NCBI GenBank assembly: GCA_964036045.1 | Contig: OZ038382.1 | Coordinates: 103,264,007-103,328,006, forward strand | Source: Eutreptiella sp. 'Long Island Sound 2002' | Lineage: Eukaryota; Euglenozoa; Euglenophyceae; Eutreptiales; Eutreptiaceae | Direction: 5' to 3' | Length of the DNA stretch: 64,000 nt | Shown here: positions 20,341-32,286 of the stretch, piece by piece | How the letters are laid out: each line of letters opens with the position of its first letter | How positions within the stretch are numbered: the first letter of the stretch is position 1 | Program-made: the position numbers and the translations under genes | The notes under the pieces: model-generated | Database searches by the model: none | Told to the model about the DNA's origin: nothing | What the model saw: the letters and a program-made list of their open reading frames with translations, nothing else

Positions 20341-22440
20341 CATGCCTACCAGGATAACAGTGATGTCGGACTCCGATGGCTCCCCCCAGCGGGACGACCG
20401 CCACCACCACTGGTCCCGCTCGCGCTCCCCCGTCTCCCTGGGATGTGCAGGGGACACCTTTGAGGAGCGCGAGGAGCAGAGGCTGGCGGAGGCGGCGGTG
20501 CCGGTCGGGCCCCCGGCTGGGCAGCCCCGGGCGGCCTCCGCCAGAACCGGGCCGTCGACCTAGGGGCCTGAGCCGGCCGAAGAGACCGCCCCCGCCGCCC
20601 AAGCAGCAAGCCCTGCCGCCCCGCCCGAAGAGGGGGCCCCAGGCGCACGAGGGGCTGAGACCGCAGCCCCAGCAAGCCGCGCCGCGGCCCCGACCGCGGC
20701 CCCCGGCGCGCCGCCAGCGCGGGGCCTAGCCCCGGCGCAGGACCCGGGGTCCTTCGCCGGGGGCTGCCGCGGCCGCAGAGGGGGGCGGGGAGGGTGCACG
20801 AGGGGTTGAGAGTGCGGCCCCCGCGCCACTGCCTTGGCCGGCCACGCCGCGGCCCCCGGCACGCCGCAGACGCGAGGGACGGAACCCGCGCGGGCCCCGG
20901 GCGCATCGCGGGCCGCGCGGGCCGCCGCAGCAGCAGCAGTGGGCAAGGAGGGCGCGAAGTACCGCGCCCGGACCAACCCCACCCACACCCACACCAGCCC
21001 CCCCAAGCCGGTCCCCCTCAAGCCCTTCCCCCCGGGGCGGACGCGGCACGTCCGCCCCCCGGCGCTCGAGCATTCGTCGCCGGGCGTCGCGCTGCCGCAG
21101 CTGCAGAGGCAGCGGGACGCCTGGCACATGATCCAGGAAGGGGGCGACATCGCGCAGGTCGGGCAGGGTGCCAGCCACGGGAGCGCGGAGCGGGGGACAG
21201 GAGGCGACAGGGCAAGTGCCCAGGGAGACAAGCAGGGGGCGGGGCAGGGCACACGCGGCAAGGAGCAAGGGCGCAAAGGCGGGCAAGGCACCGAGGCCAG
21301 CTGCAGCGGAGGGGGACAGAGCACGGGCAGCGGACGGCGCGACGCGGGCCAGGGAGCCGGGAAGGGGCCAGGGCACGGGAAGGGCGCGCAGGGGCGCGAG
21401 CAGGGCGCCAGGGCGGGCGGCCACGGAGCGCATGGAGCGGAGCGAGGAGCAGTGGGCCAGCGTGGGCGCAGCCAAGGGCATGGGCACGTGCACGGAGAGG
21501 GCACGGGCGCCAGCAGTGCAGGCCAGGGTGCGGGTGACAGGGAGCGGGACCCACGGCACGGACAGGGGGACAGAGGCTTGGGGGCCGGGCAGGGACCCAA
21601 GGGCAAGTGCAAGGGCGCCGTGGGCCCCCGGGGACAGACAGGACGGGGCATGGGAGCCCTGGGGGGAGGGCGGAGCGAAGGAAGGGGGACAGGGGGCGGG
21701 GCGCCCCCGCAGCCGGACGTGCAGCCGGTGCGGTGCATACCCCCTGGCATCCAACAAATGCCGGCACAGCACACCCACCACCACCATCACCACCACGCCC
21801 ACCTCTACAACACCGACCCCGACGCCGGAGAACACATCCCCCCCCCAACCCCCACGACCCCTGCACTAGCCAGCCCCCCGCGCGCCGAGGGCGGAGCCGG
21901 CGCGGATGGCCTCGGGGGGGGGGGGGGCGGGGCGCGGCACCGGCGCCGCAGGCACAGGGGCTGCAGGGGGAGCCGGCGCGAGGGGCAGGGGAGGCCCGGC
22001 CCTGGGACCGGGCCTGGGGCACGGTTCCGGACCCTCCGGGGGATGAGGCCCTCCCCCTGGTGGTGGAGGTGTACGGGTGGTTGAGCTGGGCCTGCTCGAG
22101 GACCACCAGGGGGATGACGAACCGGCCCTTCGATGCCGTGCTCCTCCGGAGGGACGGGGGGAACCGGGAGGTACCCCCGGGGGGATGGGGGGCCCGGGAG
22201 GACCACGAGAGGGTCCTCCGGGCGGTGATCCGGGCGGCGTGTCCAGTCAGGGAGCCGACGTGGCCGGCCTTCCTGGAGGGGAGGGGCGGTGCTCCGCATC
22301 ACGGTTGCGGACGCCAACAACTGACTCCCCCGGGCCTTGCGCAACGCCCTCACCCACTGGCGCTACCGCCGGCCAAACCCGCCACCGCCACAGCCCCAAC
22401 CCCCACACAAGCGGCAACGCAGGTGACAGCCCAGACGGCG
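20341..22440 (+). pseudogene. Low-complexity Pro/Ala/Gly-rich coding-like region
   Basis: A start MPTRITVMSDSDGSPQRDDR leads into an SRSRSP-containing segment ending near 20563. Long Ala/Pro/Gly-rich frames follow in all phases to about 22440, because stop codons are rare at this GC content. Readable islands include LQRQRDAWHMIQEGGDIAQV (about 21100) and a basic end HWRYRRPNPPPPQ...KRQRR (about 22350-22430). It could be one decayed ORF1-like protein. I cannot define a reliable frame. Confidence 0.25.
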
Positions 22441-22699
22441 CGCACTGGAGAGTGGGGGGGGGACAGTGCCGCGGGCGCCCCCCCCGGCGGAGCCGGGCAC
22501 CCCATTCCACGCCGCCCCCACGGTACAGCGCGACGGAGAGGCGCGCGCCACCTCCCGTGGGAGGGGGGGCGGGGGCAACGAGCGCGAGGGGGGGCCGACT
22601 GCCTCGCAGCCCACTAACCCCTGACCGCTGACCCACACAGCCGCCCCCTGCACCCACCGCCCCCCCCGTCCCCAAGCCAGCCAGCGCCGCGCGGCGACG

Positions 22700-23770
22700 G
22701 CGAGGGGAGCAGGGGACCCAAGCGATGGCCAGCACGAGGGTCTGGCTCTCACAGGGTAGAGGGGGGCGGGGGAAGAGTGCGCCCCCCGAGCCGATGGCTG
22801 GCCACCCAGGGCCAGAACCGCCAGGCCGCCCACCCTCGACCGTCGGGTCGGGGCGTCAGGGGACCAAAGGCCCCCCCCCTCTCCCCCCCCCCCGGCTCAA
22901 GAGCGGACGGAGGCCGGCTGGAGAGACAGCGGCCCCGCACTCCCCCCAGGGGGCCGCTGCAGCCAGGGGGGGGGACACGGCGGCCGCGGCAAGCACAACG
23001 GCGCGCCAAGCGCCCCCAGTGGACCGCCCGCGCACTCCTGCATTACCCGCTACCGACTGACAACGGAGCGGCGGCACCCAGGAAGGCGCAAACAGAGCAG
23101 CCCACTCAGAGGCCGGCCTGGGGAAGGCGGGGGCCCCGGACGAGGGCGAGGAGATCACTCCCCCCCCGCCCTCCCCCCGCCTTGCCACAGCGACCCACTG
23201 GCAGCCGACCGGGCCGCGCCAGATGCCCACGGCCGCCCGGCAACCCCCACAGCACGAGTATACCCAAGGGGGGCGCGCCGGAGACAAAGGATGACAGGGG
23301 CGCGGACCACGGGCCACCCAACGGAGCAGGGGGGCGGGGAGCAGCGGAGAGGCCCCCCCCCCCCCGCTCCCCCCCCGGCCTGCGAGCCGCAGGAGCGCCG
23401 GCCCTCCGCCCCCCCGGAGCCGAGAGGAGGTCCCCCCTCCCACAGAAGGGACCGCGACGCCAGGGGGGGAACGCAGCCGGACCCGCACGCCGCGCGCCCC
23501 GGCGCCCCCCACGGTCTGCTCCCGCGGTGGTCGCGGCCGACAGGCTAGCCCGCACCAGCGCGCCAGAGCGACGCACGGACCACGCCCTGGGGCGGCGCGC
23601 GACGACGAACCGGAACAGTATGGGAGCATCGCCAGAGACACACGCAGTGTTGTCCACTCGGGGAGGGCGGAGGCAGGGGTTGGGTCAGCCAGAGCCCCCG
23701 GGGGAACGGTTCACGGGCCGCCCCCCCCCCCCCCCCCCGCCAGGAACTGTCAGCTGGAGCTTGCACCGCT
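22700..23770 (+). repeat. G/C-homopolymer-rich 3'-UTR-like sequence, related to 32440-33200
   Basis: Long C and G runs, no trusted coding. The part 23571-23730 aligns by eye with 32870-33060: ACGAACCGGAACAGTATGGG versus ACGAACCGGAGCGGTATGGG, followed in both by a GGGAGGGC/GGGAAGGC-type segment and a long C run. The N2 copy lies in its 3' UTR, so this is probably the 3' UTR of a related upstream LINE. Confidence 0.5.
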
Positions 23771-23939
23771 AGGCAGTGCCCTGTCGCCTCTGAGATGGCG
23801 TGTCAACCTTGGGGCATCCCACGGGGAAGGGGTGTACAAACGCAAGCACAGGCCGTGGCAGCCTGTCTTCCCCTGTTCTCCCTCCCAACGGGCAGATCGG
23901 CAACCCGGCGGGACATCCCCAGCTCTAGGGCACGGCGGC

Positions 23940-24110
23940 CGGCGATCCGACGGTGCGACGGTCCCTCCTCTTCCACCCTGCACGTCAGTCGGCAATCAGG
24001 CGGTGCTTCTGTCCGCCTCCTGCCCCCGTGCACGTCAGTCGGCGATCCGGCGGTGCTACTGTCCGCCTCCTACCCCTGTGCACGTCAGTCGGCGATCAGA
24101 CGGTGCCGCA
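23940..24110 (+). repeat. Short tandem array, about 50-bp period
   Basis: CGGCGATCCGAC, CGGCAATCAGGC, CGGCGATCCGGC and CGGCGATCAGAC recur at 23940, 23990, 24040 and 24090, with GTGCACGTCAGT before the last three. About 3.5 units. Position between a LINE 3' UTR and the N2 ORF1 would suit 5'-UTR monomers, which is unproven. Confidence 0.7.
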
Positions 24111-24260
24111 CCCCACCCAGCCCCCTCCCCCCCTGTCCAGGCCCCGTACACGTAGACTGGGGCCTCCCGGCACGCGCAACACGCTTCACAACGCACAGCC
24201 CCACCCTCGGGACTGGATTCATAGCCGACGGCGCCCCTAAGTCACGTAAGAGACTCCCGC

Positions 24261-24335
24261 GGCCCAGTAATCAGAGCGTCGGTCTTCAATCGTCCAGTGC
24301 AGGGGTTCGATCCCGGGCGTTGGTGCTCCTGGGAT
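24261..24335 (+). repeat. tRNA-like sequence (plus strand)
   Basis: A-box-like GGCCCAGTAATCAGAGCG and perfect B-box GGGGTTCGATCCCGGG spaced as in tRNA. Acceptor pairing is not evident, so a tRNA-derived repeat is more likely than a gene. Confidence 0.45.
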
Positions 24336-24564
24336 CCCTGCACGTAGAGCTCTCTAGTTGGCGACGTGGGAACCACCCCCCCCTCCAGCAACTCGCGCCA
24401 CCACCGATACCGGTGGATCGGGTGGAGGTCTCGTTCATTTTACCCCCCACCCTAGAAATACAAAACACATGGGAGCCACCCACCCCTGCAGCAGTGCGCA
24501 CCGTCACCTGTACTCGAACAGGTCGACGGGAGGCCTCGTCCTGTATTCGAAGGGATCGGTGGGA

Positions 24565-24637
24565 GACCACTGATCACGGGGTTCGAACCAGCTCCTTCGC
24601 GGCGCGTGCCGGATGCGCTACCTCCAGGGCGGCTGCC
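24565..24637 (-). repeat. tRNA-like sequence (minus strand)
   Basis: Minus strand reads GCCCTGGAGGTAGCGCATCC (A-box), a CGGC/GCCG anticodon-arm-like hairpin, and GCTGGTTCGAACCCCG (B-box) about 73 nt overall. Ends do not pair well as an acceptor stem. It lies about 250 bp from the opposite-strand tRNA-like piece. Confidence 0.45.
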
Positions 24638-24909
24638 TTCTGAGATACACTGGCACACGAGTCACAGAACAAAGGCGCCCGCAACACCCTCCCCCTGTGC
24701 TATGTGTAAGCTTGCAGTAGGGGTGCTCTGCTGGGCCATGAACCGGAACATTGGTGCACCACTCCAGCCACGGTCACCCCAACCCCCCCTCGCATCCCGC
24801 AGGGCGAGGCTCCGTGCGCATCGGGCTCGTCATGGGAATCCGGCGGACCGGCGCCTGGACAACAAGTCGACACCTCTCTCCCCCCCCACCTCTCTTGCTC
24901 GCAGTCACC

Positions 24910-26984
24910 ATGCCACCAGCTGCAGCCGTTATCCCCGATGTCTCAGCGGATGCGTTCTGCGCCCTTTCTCCAGCCGACCGTGTGGCGGCCATCACCCTTA
25001 GGGACAGCTTCCCTTGCACGGGGACAGCCTGGACCCTCTTGCGCGCGAGCTGCTGCTCACACTCCACCACCATCCCTCCGGAGTTCTCTGCGCGGGGTGC
25101 CCGGCAGACGACGCCTTCCTGGGGTCCGTGTGCCTCATGTGGGCGGCTGCCACCGACTCACTGCCACACCTTGACATGGAGTCGCTGCGCAACCACGCGG
25201 GCCAGACATCGTGGCTGACATACGGCATGGCCATCGACGCCCTGGTGGCCTTCCACGCCCAGGCCACGCCGGCCCAGATGACCGACCTCCACTCCGAGGC
25301 CTCACTCTTCACCGCCGGCTACGGCGACCAGACCCTCCGCACGCTCAGCCAGGACGAGTTCCTGATGGTCCTGTCCGGAGAGCACGACCTGAAGCCCCCG
25401 GTGATGCGCCTCCCCGTGATATACTGGTTGCTCAGCTGGGCGGCCAAGCAGGCTGGATCCGCGCTGGCGTGCCCCGACCTCCTGCCCACAGACCCTCCGA
25501 TGCCCTTGCCCACCAATAGCGTCCTCACAACCCCCCAGTGGGTCAAGGAGCTAAGAGCTCATGGCCCCGATGGGGATGGCAAGCTGTGCCACCCGGGCCT
25601 CCTCATGCGGCTGTACGCCTCCAAAGAGCGCTGGCGCAAAGAAACGGCCGACGACACGTCAGATGACCCGTGGCTTCTACAGCTACGGGCGCTATCCTCC
25701 GCGGACTCCGCGGATTTCCTCACACGCCTGGACTCCCTCGCCTCCGTGCCCGAGAACAAGGCCGAGGAGCATGCCCAGCCACTGCTAACACTAGCGCGGG
25801 CGCACCAACTGGGCTCCAAGGCATACGGCAACATCAACGGTGTACGGACCACGGCGGCGCTGGTGGGTGTGGCCAAGTCCCTGTGGCTGACCTGCCCCGC
25901 GTACCGCCAGCCAATGTTGCGGGCGGACCTGGCCCGCTACGTCGGGATCGTGGAGGAGCGTTACGAGAACAACAACCTGCAGGACCTCAAGACCAAGTCC
26001 CTGGAGGAGATAGTCCGGCTGATCGAGCAGCCTGGCTCCCAGACCCTACCGTATGGGGACGTGGCCCGCAGACTGGCTATGCACGACGCAGTTTCGGACC
26101 GAGCCTCCCAGAGCGTCCTAGTGGTCTCCACGGAGGACACGTTCCGCCAAGCCCTAGTACAGACGTTCAGGGGCATTGAGACCAAGGCGGGGGTGACGCG
26201 GATCACGCAGACCCTCAAGAAGGAGCTCACCAGCAAGGCCTCAGACGCGGCCTTCGACTGGGTGCTTCGCCGCGGCTCCACTCCGGCCAGTCCAGCTACT
26301 GGCCCCCCCCCGGCGGGTCCGCCACAGCCAGGGCCCCGCCTCGTCATCCCGGGCCTCCAGGATGCCCAGCTTCCCGCCACTGCCACTACCCCAGTGGACG
26401 CGTCCTGCCCCCGCCCTCCAGGCCGACGCCTCATCATGCTCCGGGACCTGGAGTCCATCGGGGACGCGCACCTGATGGCGGCCAGTGTGCAGCTCACCCA
26501 TCTCCTCCTCACACCCATCACCCTAACGCCCCAGATGATCCGCCGCCGTGTCGGCATCGCCACGGTGGACGAGTCTGTCTGGGCCTCCCTCTTCACCTCC
26601 AGTGCTGACCGCACGTACCTAGACACCAGCGCAGTGCCGCCCCAGTGGTCGGTCACCCTGGCCAGCACGCGGCTTGATGGCTCCCCAATCGAGAGGTCCA
26701 GCGACGTCTGTGACGCCTCGGCGCCCGCCGTCACCCCCACCAAGACCGCTCCCAGGGACGGGCCCAAGAAGGACGCCAAGCGCCCCCGCCTAGGGGATCA
26801 ACAGGGGACGCACCGAGCACGCCCCCTCCCTTGGGACCCCTCAAGCACGGCGGTGATGGTCTCGCGGCCGGGCCAATGGCAACCACAGCTCCCGGCCCCT
26901 TGGCCACTGCCCGCCCCCCCGCCGGCCCCAGGGGGGGCCCGCGGCGCGGACACAGCCCCCTTCGATGGCACCGTACGCCGCTGA
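24910..26984 (+). CDS. N2 ORF1 protein (Gag-like), one early frame break
   Basis: ATG at 24910 (MPPAAAVIPDVSADAF) follows ACC. The reading passes to the next frame near 25010, from where it is open to TGA 26982-26984. The body is helical (for example LARYVGIVEERYENNNLQDL) with no zinc knuckle. The C-terminus is Pro-rich, with a nuclear-localisation-like KKDAKRPR. No known domain was identified by eye. Position upstream of an APE-RT ORF2 makes it ORF1, probably an RNA-binding chaperone. The stop lies in the same frame as ORF2. Confidence 0.6.
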
Positions 26985-29900
26985 CTGCACCTCCCCCGTA
27001 TTCTCCCTCGCACCGTCACCCCCTCCGCCCCTCTCCTCCGCGTGGCTCAGTCCATCGCTGAGGGCCACACCCTCCGTCACGCAGTTGACCACATCCCCAG
27101 CCAGATACACGCTTTCCTGCCCTTCCTCCCTCTAGAACAGACAGAGCACCCGTCTCAGACAGGATTGTGGATGGCTTGCTGGGCCTGTGGCGCCCTCTTT
27201 GCACTCCGCACACGCTGCCAACCCCCCCAGTGCCCACACTGCTCCACCCATGGTGGCCTAGCCCTCCTATGCCCCCCCCCCCTTACACCCTCCACTGAGG
27301 CCCAACTTCGGGTTCAGGCGCGCGCACACCTTCCTCCTGCGGACTGGCGGCCGCTTCTGCTGTACCCCGCCTCCTTGTGGCACATGGTTGCCTCCAGCAC
27401 CGTCCATTGTCTGTCTGGCACGCGCGAACACATGCCCCGCCACCACAGTTTTGCACTCGTGACCCCCCCTTTCTTCAACCCCCAGGGTGACATGATATGG
27501 TTCTGGGACACGGCACGGCGGCTACCGCCGGCACCTGCCGGCATTCTCTGCTACACGCGCCGGGGGCATGAATGGTTCCTAGACTGCAACCTCCACCCCC
27601 CTGTCGTGTTCGTCATGGCCCCCCACTGCCCCCTGTGCGGACGACCAGAGCGCCCGGCAGCGGTCGTCCATGGCCCCCCTGACCACTCCCACTACCCTGG
27701 ATTCTTCTGCACCTCTCCCCGACCCCTCAGTGCCACCTGCCGCACCGAGCTGGCGGACCGATCCTCATCCGATGTGACTGGGATACATGTCCCGAACACA
27801 ATCCCAGTCTCCCTAGCCACCGGTGACCGTAACTGCTTCTCGTCAGCAGTCGTCCCAGTTGCCCCCCCTCCCCACACGGCAGTTGCACGTTGGTTCCTTG
27901 ACCCGCCCACCCCAGCGCCTGTACCCACCATCTTGTATTGCAACAACCTCGGCGGTATAGAAACCAAAACCGAGGACCTGGAGAACCACCTCCTCTCGGT
28001 GGACATAGGCTACGGCCTATATCAGGAGACCTGGTCGGATCGCAACCTACGCCACAGCATCCCTAGGCGTTATGGCTATGTCATCAGCCACACGCAAGGG
28101 GCAGGTACGGGGTTCTTGATACTGTGGGCTTGGGCTTTGGTTAAGGGACCCTCCACCCCCGACGTAGCCATGGACTGCACTGACTGGTTTGCAGTGGTGA
28201 TTGAGACCACCCGGTATGGTGCCCTCCTCCTGGTTTCCATACACCTCCGGCCCCACTACAGCTTCGCTGAAAAGAAGGGCGTTCTCCAGGCGATTAAACA
28301 GCTTTTCGCCCTGTTGCGCCCCCAGGGCCACCATCATGGGTGGAGATTTCAATTGTGAAGCGTACGGGGACAACTCCCCACTGTACTACGCGCTGCGCAG
28401 CACGACACTTTTTCAAGAGTTTCACTTAGCACACCCCCCAGGCACCTTCACCAACTGGACTGTGGTCGATGGGGTGCAGCGATGCACAGGCATTGATCAC
28501 ATCCTCACCTCACCAAACGTCCCCCCCTCCACTCCACCCTCCTTCCCTCCCACAGCACCAACATGGGCCTGGTCACCACCATCGACACCCATAATCCAAA
28601 CGCACAACCGTTCCACTGGAAGCGCTTCAAATGGCGCTTACTGGCACCAGCCCACGCCACACAGCTCTCGGGCCTGATAGACGCGGTGTGGGCATGGATC
28701 GCCCTTTACCCCGCCCCCCCGGACCACTATGTCCGCGCTCTGTGGCACTATGCGTCATCAATCGTACCCAGACCCCCCACGGCAGCCACAGTCATTAAAC
28801 GCCTGCGCACCCTGACCCCCCCCCTGTCCCAGGCTCGCCTACAGGAGCTGTCCCGAATGCTCCGGGAAACGGTCGCGGAGAGGGGACGCGAGCGCCTAGC
28901 GGTCACCTCGGCCAAGGTGGTTGTCACCGGCGCCACCCGCAGCGCCTTGCGTCTGCCTGCTCAACCCCTCAAACCCCTGTCGCGCATAGCCCCCAACCCC
29001 CGCACCACCCTCTCCACCCCGGACGCCCTCGAGGCGGAGATCGACACCCAGGCTGCAGTGAACGTCCAGCACCGCCATCTGGTGCTGGACGATCACTGGC
29101 TCCAGGCGCACACCGACCCACAGTGTTCGGAACCGTTTTTCAACCCGGTCCTTGACCTACAGGTGCGAGTATTACTGCAGTTCCTCCGGCTGGGGCTCCG
29201 ACCTCAAGTCCCGGGAGACAGGACAGCCTACTGCAACCGTCTCTCGTCTGACCCCGTGCTCTCGGATCACCTCATGCAATCCTCCATATCCCGCCCTGGC
29301 TCCTGGGCCACAGCTGTGGACAACATCCCTCGTTGGCTCCTCCAGCCGGGGGGGGTTCGGCCTCAGTGCAGGCGTGCTGGCCTCGCGCAGACAAGCCTGG
29401 CTCGGCGTCCCCTCCCTCTCCACCATGCCAGTGCAGTTTGGCATCTACAAGGGCAAAACCCCCAACGATAAAAAGAAACCCCACAATCTGATGACGTCCT
29501 ACCGGCCGGTAGTGGCCGAGAGCCCGGTCACAGGCGCCGAGGCGCATGCGGCCAAGTCCAAATTGGACCGCACGCTTGAAGCGTCCGCTTTGTACCCCCC
29601 CGACTATTTCGCGTACCGGGACGAACTAAGGGCAGCCGAGTTAGCGCTAGTCAGTCGCGCAGCCTGCACCTCCTCCTTGGAAGTGTACGAGTCCGTGGCA
29701 CGCTGTGGGTGCGATGAGTCCGATGCATACCTACGGAAGCAGCGTGACCATGTGCAGCGCCTATGCTCCAGGCTCAGCCCGGCATGGAACTACGGGGAAT
29801 GGGCAGCGGGATTCTACTCCCAGCTCTGCATCAGGGTGGTGTCGGCAGACGGCCTCACGCCAGGCTACCGCCCCGAGGAAGGATACTCCCAGGGCAACGC

Positions 29901-32286
29901 CTTCTCTGCCAACAGATATCAAGGCGCATCCGTCCTCGCCTCCTCTTCCCTCCCCTTCCCGAAGCACATACACATCCCCCCCTGGCCGTCCCCCACGGCC
30001 CTGCCCGTCAATAGAGTTTGCTACAGCGATGACCGCGCCTTCTTTGAACCCACCATAGCGCAGGTGTCCGTCATCGCGGGAGAGTGTGTCCGCGCGACGC
30101 TTCAAATCAACGGGGTGCCCAACATGGACAAGTTGGAGTTTAGTTTCCACACACTCGATGCAGAGGGCCTTCCGCATCCAGCGATGGTGGACGTGCCCAG
30201 ATTCAAGACGCGCACCCTCTCAGCCGCACCCCTCATCGTGGGCGTGCCAATTTTCCACACACTCAAACCTACGGCCAAGCTCAGCGACCTGCTGCGCGCG
30301 TTCCGGTCAGTGTATCACTCCACCCGTGACAAACCCATGTCTCCCCTGCTGATGGAACGGTCCTTTGTAGCGTTTGCCCTGTCCCGCTGGGACTTTGTGT
30401 TTTCTGGCGTGCTGGCCCCTCCGAGCTGGCACCATGACCTACAGGTATACGCCCACAAGGCGTACCGGACGGCCTTCACCCTCCCACCATGGACGTGCAA
30501 CGCGTTCCTGCATCTCCCGCTGCACGCTGGCGGCGTCAGATGCCCCTCCCTCCCCCTACGCAACTTCAGCCTTCTGACGATGACCTACCTGCATGCTTCG
30601 GTCAGCCGCAACCCCCTGTCCCGTGTGTCCGCGGTATACCTCCTGGACACTATGGCCCCTTTTTCGGAGGGCATGGCCTTGCGCACGGCCCTGGCCACCC
30701 TGCGCACGCGCGTCCACACCCACCCGTTCCCCCACCTGCGAGACATGCACGTGCACGCACACGTTACCTCCGACCACCCTCTGCCTGACGTCCTGTGGGT
30801 CGTCACGGACGATGCCCTGACGGGACATCGAGTTGGCGGTGGAATAGTGTTCTACAGTCCCCGGCTCGGAGTCCTCCGGTCGTACAGTTTTGGCGTGTCA
30901 GTGGTCGTTGCCACGTCCGCGGATGCGGAGTGGCTGGTTAAGCTAGTCGCCCGGTCCCTCCTCCAGGGCTGGGAAGGCCAAGCCAGCTTCCTTGCGGATG
31001 CCACCGCGTCCATGCACTGCGGATACACCAAAGCCCCCCCCCCCTGCTTCCATCCTCAACCACCTCTTCAGGCAACTGGTCTCTGCCTCGGTGGGGGCCC
31101 AAGAGTTTTGGGTACGGGCGCAACATGACACAGGTCACACTCACACGGTGGCGGTGCTCCAGCGAGAAGCTCACCTGCTGGATGCGCATGGCGCCTCCCA
31201 AGCACTACCCTTCACTGCCCCACTCCTTCCCCTATTGCGCGGAGCCGCACTGGCTACCAGCGAAGGGCGCCTCCTCCTCAATGCACCACACAGTGTAACT
31301 CGCCTGCACGACCAGACCCTCATCCGAGAAGCGGCGCCCTTAGCAGCGTGGGATACTGCTGTCTGGAACGCCACAGCGTTCTCGGCCCTCCTCCTGAACT
31401 CCACCCTCCCCCGGGCACCCCTAGTACTCGCCTTACGCTTGAGAGCGATACTGTTTCGCCCCCCCCCCCACCTCCGTGCATTACTACACATGCGACTACT
31501 GCGATGCACACGTGGACCACCCCTGGTCCCACGTGGCCCACTCCTGCCCCACGTTTCTCGTGCGCAGCCAGTGGGCATTTGTGCGCCTCCTCACCACGGT
31601 ACCCAAGGTGGCGGGATCATACCTGCCTGACGGCGCGACCGTCGTGCAACCAGACAGCAACACCTCCATCACGGTGGCACTAGAAACGGACCTACACACA
31701 CCGTCCCCCCTCCCACCCCACAGGTGGTCTGTCTGTTCCCCCTCTGGCCTAGTCAGGTCCCCGCACCCCTCCTCAGCAGCTCAGGACGGCACAGGCAACC
31801 GTGTTCGTGTGGTCCTGGAGGCGATGGCTGACGGATTCCCCTCACTCACAGACCTACTGATGGTCCTGGACACCCTGGAGTGGCCCACTCGGCCCAGCTC
31901 AACCCTCAACCCGCATGTGACGGAACTCCGCACCCATGTCCTACCACTGTCGGTAGCGTTCCTCGCCCGATGGACCACGTGCCACCTACAACACTGGCGA
32001 ATGGTAGCGGGGGGTCGGCTACCCATGCGCATGCCCCCCCCCCCCCACTGCGCGGTGGGCCCCCACAGTGACATTTCTGGTACACCCCAATCTACAGGAC
32101 CCGTCCATAGCGCACCTTGTGCAGGTACACCCAGGGCCCCTGATGGTCCTAACCATTGCCACCGCCTTGCAACCCTTGCTCCTCATTCTACCTGGACCCA
32201 TGAACACTCTGGCCGTCCGGCAGCACGTGCTCCTGTGGGACGCAGCAGTAGTTCACACACTACCGACACAAGAACGCTTCCAGTAA
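26985..32286 (+). pseudogene. N2 ORF2: zinc ribbon, APE endonuclease, RT, RNase H, zinc finger (frame breaks at C/G runs)
   Basis: Open directly after the ORF1 UGA, first ATG only at 27171. N-terminal Cys pairs CWACG...CPHC and CPLCG. APE endonuclease: YQETW (about 28019-28033), GGDFN (28339-28353), IDHI (28492-28503). RT: fingers motif ending SYRPVV (about 29510), YSQGN (29884-29898), YSDD (30022-30033), thumb with HAGGVRCPSLPLRN. RNase H: VTDDALTG, AEWLV and ADATAS (about 30800-31010). C-terminal zinc finger CDYCDAHVDHPWSHVAHSC near 31490-31550, then about 240 residues to TAA 32284-32286. The frame changes near 28330, 28521, 29350, 31040, 31465 and 32040. Five of these coincide with runs of 7-13 C or G, so part of the damage may be length error in the runs. 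Confidence 0.8.

Noticed and set aside
20340-23770. Many overlapping Ala/Pro/Arg/Gly-rich frames on both strands
   Set aside because: Stop codons are rare at this GC content. No frame has known motifs or consistent starts, so they are mostly shadows.
24261-24335. Functional tRNA gene
   Set aside because: Good B-box and fair A-box, but no acceptor-stem pairing. The same holds for 7700-7810, 24565-24637 and the LTR copies.
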